A DNA stretch of 64,000 bases from Ampullaceana balthica (taxonomy: Eukaryota > Mollusca > Gastropoda > Lymnaeidae), in contig CALYLW010000213.1 of NCBI GenBank assembly GCA_944989445.1, positions 526,501 to 590,500 on the forward strand. The letters run 5' to 3'. This document shows positions 57,727 to 64,000 of this stretch, one piece after another. The notes below the pieces were generated by a model. That model was not told the origin of the DNA. It did not search any database and worked only from the letters and a program-made list of their open reading frames with translations. The first letter of the stretch is position 1; each line of letters starts with the position of its first letter. A program made the translations under genes and the position numbers.

Positions 57727-58127
57727 AATGTGTGTGTGTGTGTGGTTAGGTGTGTGTGGATGGGTATGTGGATGTGTGGATGGGTGGATGGGTGTATGTG
57801 GTTTGTGGGTTTGTGGATGTGTGGATGGGTGTATGTGGTTTGTGGGTGTGTGGATGTGTGGATGGGTGTATGTGGTTTGTGGGTTTGTGGATGTGTGGAT
57901 GGGTGTATGTGGTTTGTGGGTGTGTGGATGTGTGGATGGGTGTATGTGGTTTGTGGGTGTGTGGATGTGTGGATGGGTGTATGCGGTTTGTGGGTGTGTG
58001 GATGTGTGGATGGGTGTATGTGGTTTGTGGGTGTGTGGATGGGTGGATGGGTGTATGCGGTTTGTGGGTGTGTGGATGGGTGGATGGGTGTATGTGGTTT
58101 GTGGGTGTGTGGATGGGTGGATGGGGG
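57727..58127 (+). repeat. 37-bp GT-rich minisatellite, ~10 copies
   Basis: The unit is GGATGGGTGTATGTGGTTTG followed by TGGGTGTGTGGATGTGT, with GTATGCGG and GGATGGGTGGATGG variants. Frames on both strands stay open but only encode repeat (CVDGWMGVC.. or THPQTTYTHPPIH..). Confidence 0.95.
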
Positions 58128-58809
58128 TTTGAAGTCTAGAGTACCTGTCACCTAACACAGTAAAACTGATGTTGTCAAACACACACCTCATAGAACCACC
58201 GGCCGGAGCTCTTCTGCATCAGTGGTGCATGACGTCATGCTCGAACACTTTTTTAATATTAAAGATACACTATAACTTTATGGTATGTTAAAGATAACTT
58301 GATGGTAATTGTGGTCGACTCAATGGGTCCCATGAAATATTCACATAAACATTTAAATATGTTTCACTTCTGGGACTCTTCGGTATCTAACGGGTTTTAG
58401 ACTTCATAATTCCTTGTATTTCTGACACTTATATCCTACAGGTCTCGCTCTTTAAACCAAAAGCTCTGTCAATTACACCGTACATTTCTTTTTCTTAGAC
58501 CCAAGTAGTTGTGGCATTTAGACCCCACACTCCTCGTTTTTAGACCCCATGGTTCTGGCTATTGGACTCTATGTTTTCATTCTTAGAATTCGTAGTTGTT
58601 GGACTTTCGACCATTTATTACACATTTCTGACGTTTGCGAGCTGAAAGTTTTGAAATTGAATCCCGCAGTTCTAATACTTACACTCCATATTTATAAATA
58701 AACTAGGAGAGTAAATATACTGCTGATGCTGTCTGGGACGCCATCAAAGATTTCTTCCCTAGCGACAACGTTTTCTCTACACATCCGACATTGCTGAAGG
58801 TCTGACGTC
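58128..58809 (+). other. Upstream region of the filamin gene
   Basis: 58380-58640 has loosely repeated TTAGACCCCA / TTGGACTTTCGACC phrases, a decayed array. The 130 bp before the ATG are less repetitive and probably 5' UTR. No TATA box or clear transcription start can be fixed, and further non-coding exons upstream cannot be excluded. Confidence 0.4.
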
Positions 58810-59009
58810 ATGGAGGCCGAGCCCTTGAACCGGCAGCTATCCTTGAACTCACGGAGCCAGGGCGAATGGTTGCAGATCCAGAGGAACACTTTCACCAACT
58901 GGGTCAACGAAGGCCTCAGACCTCGAGGGGTCAAGGTGGACGATCTCATGACGGACTTCTCTGACGGGGTCAAACTGGTGGCGCTGGTAGAGTCCCTGAC
59001 CAGACACAC
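58810..59009 (+). CDS. FLN: Filamin-family protein, exon 1 (CH1 start)
   Basis: The ATG at 58810 (context GTCATGG) opens 66 codons ending at donor CAC|GTAAGG. It encodes a short leader then the start of calponin-homology domain 1 from about residue 19: GEWLQIQRNTFTNWVNEGLR and LMTDFSDGVKLVALVESLT, which correspond to the W..IQ.NTFT.W.NE and L.TDLSDG..L..L.E segments of filamins. Filamins are dimeric cytoplasmic proteins that crosslink F-actin through CH1-CH2 and bind many partners through Ig-like repeats; those repeats lie beyond the window. The exon ends in phase 2 and joins exon 2 to make ACA (Thr67). The next exons confirm the family. A jitterbug-type filamin cannot be excluded from this portion. 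Confidence 0.93.
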
Positions 59010-59261
59010 GTAAGGCATAGTCATTGTTAGATTTTTGTTAACGCAGCTGGGCTTTTGAATAAGGAGCGAAAACAAGATGGCACCAGGCCACTATTAAATA
59101 CTCCCCAAGCCTTAATTCTGGTTCACACACCAATATGTCAACAAATAAGGCAAACAGCACACGGCTCATTAGCCTTTGATCAAATATTTACAGCATTAAT
59201 TAAATGTCTTTATTGAAATTGCAGCTTGTTTTTAATTTTTATGTTTTAAACGTTCTCTTAG

Positions 59262-59368
59262 AATCGCTGGAGCAGTGACCAAACCGACCAATCAGTATCA
59301 GAAATTACAGAACGTGACCTTTGCCCTGGACGCGGTCAGAAGAGATGGAGTCAAGATTGTTAATATAG
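59262..59368 (+). CDS. FLN: Filamin-family protein, exon 2 (CH1 middle)
   Basis: The acceptor TTCTCTTAG precedes AATCGC and the donor is ATAG|GTCAGT. The 107 nt complete Thr67 and encode residues 68-102: IAGAVTKPTNQYQKLQNVTF, ALDAVRRDGVKIVNI. The Q.LQNV..AL block followed by G(V/I)K.V.I matches CH1 of filamins and related CH tandem proteins. It ends with one base (G), which with AC of exon 3 gives Asp103 in the conserved V.ID.S motif. Introns on both sides are short on the left (252 bp) and minisatellite-filled on the right. Confidence 0.93.
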
Positions 59369-59423
59369 GTCAGTAGCGTCAGGTTCTTGTAACATTCTGT
59401 CATCGTCTCACTGCAGTGACACC

Positions 59424-60158
59424 CCTGTCAGCTAGCGCCCCATGAAATACTTGTCCCCTGTCAGCTAGCACCCCATGAAATACTTGTTCCGTGTCAGCTA
59501 GCACCCCATGAAATACTTGTTCCGTGTCAGCTAGCACCCCATGAAATACTTGTTCCGTGTCAGCTAGCACCCCATGAAATACTTGTTCCGTGTCAGCTAG
59601 CACCCCATGAAATACTTGTTCCGTGTCAGCTAGCACCCCATGAAATACTTGTTCCGTGTCAGCTAGCACCCCATGAAATACTTGTTCCGTGTCAGCTAGC
59701 ACCCCATGAAATACTTGTTCCGTGTCAGCTAGCACCCCATGAAATACTTGTTCCGTGTCAGCTAGCACCCCATGAAATACTTGTTCCGTGTCAGATAGCA
59801 CCCCATGAAATACTTGTTCCGTGTCAGCTAGCACCCCATGAAATACTTGTTCCGTGTCAGCTAGCACCCCATGAAATACTTGTTCCGTGTCAGCTAGCAC
59901 CCCATGAAATACTTGTTCCGTGTCAGCTAGCACCCCATGAAATACTTGTTCCGTGTCAGCTAGCACCCCATGAAATACTTGTTCCGTGTCAGCTAGCGCC
60001 CCATGAAATACTTGTACCTTATCAGCTAGCGCCCCATGAAATACTTGTTCCGTGTCAGCTAGCACCCCATGAAATACTTGTCCCGTGTCAGCTAGCACCC
60101 CATGAAATACTCGTTCCGTGTCAGCTAGCACCCCATGAAATACTCGTTCCGTGTCAGC
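59424..60158 (+). repeat. 33-bp minisatellite in filamin intron 2, ~22 copies
   Basis: The unit is CAGCTAGCACCCCATGAAAT plus ACTTGTTCCGTGT. It begins 55 bp after exon 2. The centre is almost uniform, and variants (GCTAGCGCC, TGTCCC, ACTCG) sit near the edges. The minus-strand 243-codon frame (VFHGVLADTEQ repeated) is an artefact of the 11-codon period. Confidence 0.95.
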
Positions 60159-60816
60159 CTACACACCAATGTAATTTAAGTAAAATAGTTGTACTTATTA
60201 TAAGCCATAAAACCATACCATTTAGACTCAATAAGTTAATATTAAAGTTTAATAAAACTAAGATAAGTAATGTAAATAAAACCTCCTACATTATGAGCCT
60301 ACATTTTGCAACTGTTTTATTTACTTGCCACAATTCACACATCCATTATGTATAACTAACACTTGTCCTGGATTTTTTAGTTCCCTTTAATACTTCGGCT
60401 GTCGTTGATCAAGGCATAATCGATTATGTGTCAATCGTTTATTTGAACAGTTGTACGATACACCGCTGTTGTTGTTATATGCACATCTAGGACTCTACTG
60501 GAGTCACGTCAGCTGTTCACAGCGATGTCCATTTCAAATAGTCAATGATATCGATTCCGGTTCTGATCAGGGAGCAACTACGGAAATTTTACCAGAACAC
60601 CGTGGCGTTCAAATATTGAAAATCACCAGAAGTTGAACAACATAAAATGCGATAGGTGTGGATTTTTTTTTAAATTTGGAAGATTACAAATTTTGCTTGC
60701 ACCGTTTGTCCTAATTCCATGAAAAGAAAGGCTCATCTTAAAAAAAAACAACAACCAAAAAACAAAAAAAAACCCTTCTGAGGCTAATAAATTACCAATC
60801 TTGGGTAGTTACATCC
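60159..60816 (+). other. Filamin intron 2, unique part
   Basis: AT-rich intron sequence. About 60370-60640 is less AT-rich and unique-looking. No additional exon with correct frame and splice sites was found. Confidence 0.5.
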
Positions 60817-61122
60817 TATCATTACAACTGTATAGTATACATTATCATTACAATTGTATAGTATACTTTATCATTACAACTGTATAGTATACATTATCAT
60901 TACAATTGTATAGTATACATTATCATTACTATTGTATAGTATACATTATCATTACTATTGTATAGTATACTTTATCATTACTATTGTATAGTATACTTTA
61001 TCATTACTATTGTATAGTATACATTATCATTACAATTGTATAGTATACTTTATCATTACTATTGTATAGTATACTTTATCATTACTATTGTATAGTATGC
61101 CTTATCATTACAACTGTGTAAT
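60817..61122 (+). repeat. 26-bp minisatellite in filamin intron 2, ~12 copies
   Basis: The unit is TATCATTACAACTGTATAGT plus ATACAT, with ACAATTG and ACTATTG variants arranged in runs. Confidence 0.95.
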
Positions 61123-61221
61123 ATATCAATACAATGACGCGTTACAACACTTCATATCCCAAAGTGAAACCATGCAACATTGCTGGTACACTAAATCCTT
61201 TAACATTTTGATACATACTGC

Positions 61222-61404
61222 CTCTTGTTGTCCCAGACAGCAGTGATATCCTAGAGCGTAATCTCAAGCTTATCCTTTTGTTGTCCCAGACAGCAGTGGT
61301 GTTAACCCAATCCTCTTGTTGTCCCAGACAGCAGTGATATTAACCCAATCCTCTTGTTGTCCCAGACAGCAGTGATATTAACCCAATCCTCTTGTTGTCC
61401 CCAG
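61222..61404 (+). repeat. Tandem duplication of the exon-3 splice acceptor
   Basis: The segment TTGTTGTCCCAG|ACAGCAGTG occurs with acceptor AGs at 61235-61236, 61288-61289, 61326-61327, 61364-61365 and (with an extra C) 61403-61404. The first copy also duplicates about 50 nt of exon 3 (through CAAGCTTATCCT). The middle three share a TTAACCCAATCC filler and a 38-nt spacing. Only the last AG leads into the full exon. Confidence 0.95.
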
Positions 61405-61594
61405 ACAGCAGTGATATCCTAGAGCGTAATCTCAAGCTTATCCTCGGTCTAGTCTGGCAACTTATCCTCAAGTATCAGATCGGCCTGGGCGGGGCCCAGC
61501 AGAAGACTTGGATCTTAAAATGGCTGAATGCTGTCATCCCCGAGTGTGGCATTAAGAACTTCACTACCGATTGGAATGATGGGACGGCACTGCA
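61405..61594 (+). CDS. FLN: Filamin-family protein, exon 3 (CH1 end, CH2 start)
   Basis: The 190 nt complete Asp103 and encode residues 104-165. The last CH1 helix, NLKLILGLVWQLILKYQI (residues 111-128), corresponds to the second actin-binding segment of CH1. A short linker and CH2 follow: QQKTWILKWLNAVIPECGIK and NFTTDWNDGTAL. The donor is CTGCA|GTGAGT (phase 2), and the split codon with exon 4 is CAT (His166). CH2 normally supports and orients CH1 on actin. The acceptor is the last of five repeated copies. Confidence 0.95.
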
Positions 61595-62682
61595 GTGAGT
61601 GACAGCCACACCCCCTTTCCATTTACTCGCTATTCATACCCCCTCTAAACACTCTTTACATTCCTTTCTTCAACACTTACTTTTTCTCCATTCCCCGCTT
61701 CTCAATCCCAATCTTCTCAATCCACATCTTCTCAATTCTCTTCTTTCCCACACCTTATCTCTCCCATCTCTTCTCCTCAATACTATCATTCTCCTCAATA
61801 ATATCCTTCTCCTCAATACCATCCTTCTCCTCAATACCACCCTTCCCCTCATACCATCCTTCCCCTCAATACCATCCTTCTCCTTACCCTTTCACTCCTT
61901 ACCGATCTTCTCCATTTCCATAATCTCCAAACTCTCTTTGTTCATACCCTTCTTCTCCATAACCTTCCACTCCATACCCTTCCACTCCATACCCTTCCAC
62001 TCCATACCCTTCCACTCCATACCCTTCCACTCCATACCCTTCCACTCCATACCCTTCCACTCCATACCCTTCCACTCTATACCCTTCCACTCTATACCCT
62101 TCCACTCTATTCCCCATGCAATCCATACCCTTCCTTTCCATTTCATCATTCTTCACATCACCTTTCTTACTTTCTCTTTATTTCACACATCTTCCTCTTT
62201 TCCTTTAATTGTTACATCTTACCTCTCCACCCTCTCTCTTTGCTTATTCACTTGTTTTATTCTTTCGGCTCTATCTTATTTAACCTGCGCCCATAACTTC
62301 TCTATGCCTCCTCCAACATTTCCCAACTCCCTTCTGTTAGATTTCAGGAAGACATCAAAGAGTTAACCTGGAAACTATGTCGAGAATAAATCGTTCTGAA
62401 ATCAGTGTCATGTTTCAATACCCACTCTACATAAATTTGAATCCACCAAGGTGTTTTATCGTACACCTTATACAGGGGAAAGTACAGGGGAAATACAGGG
62501 GAAAGTACTGTAATATCATGACGTCATAGAGTATAACTCGAGCTTTAAATGTTATAATGACTAGATCTACTAGCAAATAGCTCCCACATATTACAGGAGT
62601 TACACCTTGTTGTGTAACATTCGTTAATTGTGTTCCTATCTGTGCAAAGTTATAATCTAATGTTTGTTTTATAATCTGCCAG
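61595..62682 (+). other. Filamin intron 3, pyrimidine-rich with 15-bp array
   Basis: The plus strand is dominated by C and T from about 61600 to 62350. A roughly ten-copy array of CACTCCATACCCTTC (C/T variants) lies at about 61955-62112, and (CTCCTCAATA)-like phrases at 61770-61880. The long one-strand pyrimidine bias can form triplex DNA. No extra exon was recognised. Confidence 0.85.
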
Positions 62683-62747
62683 TGCTCTCCTAGACTTCTG
62701 CAAGCCTGGACTGTCTCCAAACTGGAGATACCGTGATAAAGTGACAA
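62683..62747 (+). CDS. FLN: Filamin-family protein, exon 4 (CH2)
   Basis: The acceptor is AATCTGCCAG|TGCTCT. It encodes residues 167-187, ALLDFCKPGLSPNWRYRDKV and T, matching the AL(V/L)D.C.PGL.P.W core of filamin CH2. The best donor is ACAA|GTAAGG, which ends the exon in phase 1. The next exon needs phase 2 for its conserved frame, so one base appears missing here, for example AAGGTAAG read as AAGTAAG, or the true boundary differs. Confidence 0.85.
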
Positions 62748-63932
62748 GTAAGGGCGGTTGAGCGTGGGTTATGCGGGAAGGGGTTGCGGCTTACGGAGGT
62801 ACTTGTGCGCTTTAAACGTGGTGTCTATGACATTTGACTATGGAATTGTTATATACAATATGGAATTGTCTATAAAATCGGTAATTGTATATATAAAATA
62901 TGGAATTGTTATCATACAACTGGATTGTTATATACACTATGGACATTGTTATATAAAATATGGCAATTGTTACTATAAAATATGGCAATTGTTATCTGAA
63001 ATATGGACATTGCTTACTATCAAATTCGGCAATTGTTATATAAAACTATGGAATTGTTCTATAAACTCATGGAATTGTTATATAAACTGGAATTGTTACT
63101 ATTTTGGGAATTGTTTTTATAAACTCTGGAATTGTTCTAATCACATATGGAATTGTTATATCAACTTTGGGCATTTAGTTATATAAATTGGGAATTTTTA
63201 TCTCGCACATTTGTGACTTGTTATATACATATGGACATTCGTTCTATAAAATCTGGATTGTTCTATCAAATACTGTGAATTGTTCTATCAGATTGTGGGA
63301 ATTGTATCTATAAATCTGGCACTACGTGTTATCCCAATACTGATTGTTACTCTACCTCTATGGGCACTGTTTAATCTCAACTCATGGACTTGATTATACA
63401 TCACTCTGCACCTTGTTCTATAGCATCATTCGGGCATTGTACACTCCTTTTGGTCACTTGTTATCTCACTCATTTGGTATTGTTATCACTACCATGTGGT
63501 ACATTGATCTCATATCAATTCTGGCACTCTATCTCCACATTCGGCATTGTTTTATGGACATAATAGGTCACACTTGTTTCACTCAACATTGTCGCCACTT
63601 GTCGCTATCAACGCTACGCATGTTTCCAATAACTCATCACGACATTCGTTAGCTACCTATGCAATTACATCTCTCACACATTCCAATAACGCACCCCACA
63701 TTCCAATAACACACCACACATTCCAATAACACACCTCACATTAACATAACACACCCACATTCCAATAACACACACCACATTCCAATAAAAAGTTTAATTT
63801 CTTTGTGGATCAACACCGACAATTTTTACCTGATACAATGCTTGAAGATTAACAAAAATTCGATAATAAATTGAGTGAATAGAATTAGATTAGCAGTGCT
63901 AAGACTGAATCAAACAATTAATCTGACCCCAG
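62748..63932 (+). other. Filamin intron 4, degenerate repeat
   Basis: From about 62820 to 63560 a unit like TATGGAATTGTTATATAAAA repeats at roughly 20-25 bp spacing and becomes progressively more irregular rightwards, with many single-base gains and losses. At 63675-63790 a second array of CACATTCCAATAACACAC follows. No exon seen. Confidence 0.8.
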
Positions 63933-64000
63933 ACTTGGAAACTGTCAGACAGCGATGACCTTGGCCGTGCAGAACTTCAACATCCCCCTAGTCCTTCGGC
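63933..64000 (+). CDS. FLN: Filamin-family protein, exon 5 (CH2, cut by window end)
   Basis: The acceptor is TCTGACCCCAG|ACTTGG. The conserved frame reads LGNCQTAMTLAVQNFNIPLV and then LR at the window edge, corresponding to the N...AM..A...LGIP.V segment of filamin CH2. This frame requires two bases from exon 4. With the annotated exon-4 end, the join would instead hit a stop in the CGATGACC stretch. The remainder of CH2 and all Ig repeats lie outside. Confidence 0.85.

Noticed and set aside
57697..58191. Overlapping 129-164-codon frames on both strands
   Set aside because: A GT-rich 37-bp minisatellite keeps several frames open at once.
59400..60131. 243-codon minus-strand frame in filamin intron
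   Set aside because: The 33-bp repeat again gives an 11-residue period; it lies antisense inside an intron.

Overview
The window is eukaryotic, animal nuclear DNA. It has spliced coding exons, non-LTR retrotransposon (LINE) fragments, many hAT-type DNA transposons with 8-bp target duplications, and very abundant minisatellites. The only host gene I can support is a filamin-family actin-binding protein, whose first coding exons lie at the right edge on the + strand (58.8 kb to past 64 kb). The mix of LINE, hAT and decayed-minisatellite families fits a mollusc, most likely a gastropod. That is an inference from sequence character, not a database match.

Layout. 0-34 kb is a gene desert of decayed repeats: a hAT-like element carrying a tRNA-like segment (122-710), a second inverted-repeat element (1084-1499), a 36-bp minisatellite that appears seeded by a transposon terminus (3337-3996), a tandem duplication hit by a LINE tail (5157-6063), GC/CpG-richer unique stretches near 7.4-8.2, 9.7-10.2 and 14.9-16.1 kb, a hAT MITE (16805-17190), LINE remnants (18.1-18.65 and 24.67-25.5 kb), a decayed hAT transposase (21.8-22.85 kb) and a 2.4-kb LINE with a nearly intact reverse transcriptase (27033-29407, minus strand). 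Several minisatellites are interspersed. From 35.0 to 43.4 kb there is an 8.4-kb satellite of about 350 copies of a 24-bp unit, with higher-order duplications.

46-52 kb is a layered transposon nest. A 4.4-kb hAT element (47229-51647, TSD GTTTATAA) contains a 2.1-kb unclassified element, itself interrupted by a LINE tail, a hAT transposase C-terminal remnant, and a second hAT element (49784-51449, TSD CTAAGGAG), which in turn contains a pogo/Tigger-like element (49886-50987). 52-58 kb is dominated by further minisatellites.

58.8-64 kb holds filamin exons encoding CH1 and the start of CH2. The introns contain a 33-bp minisatellite, a 26-bp minisatellite, a 15-bp pyrimidine-rich array and, most notably, four extra copies of the exon-3 splice acceptor directly upstream of the real one. 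One of these would give an in-frame 13-residue insertion before the last CH1 helix.

I found no prokaryotic-type operon, CRISPR array, defence system or biosynthetic cluster. The very long open frames in the window (up to 1753 codons) come from tandem repeats whose unit or double/triple unit is a multiple of three. The candidates I would check first are the repeated splice acceptors, the transposon-seeded minisatellite, the satellite's higher-order structure and the nested hAT insertions.
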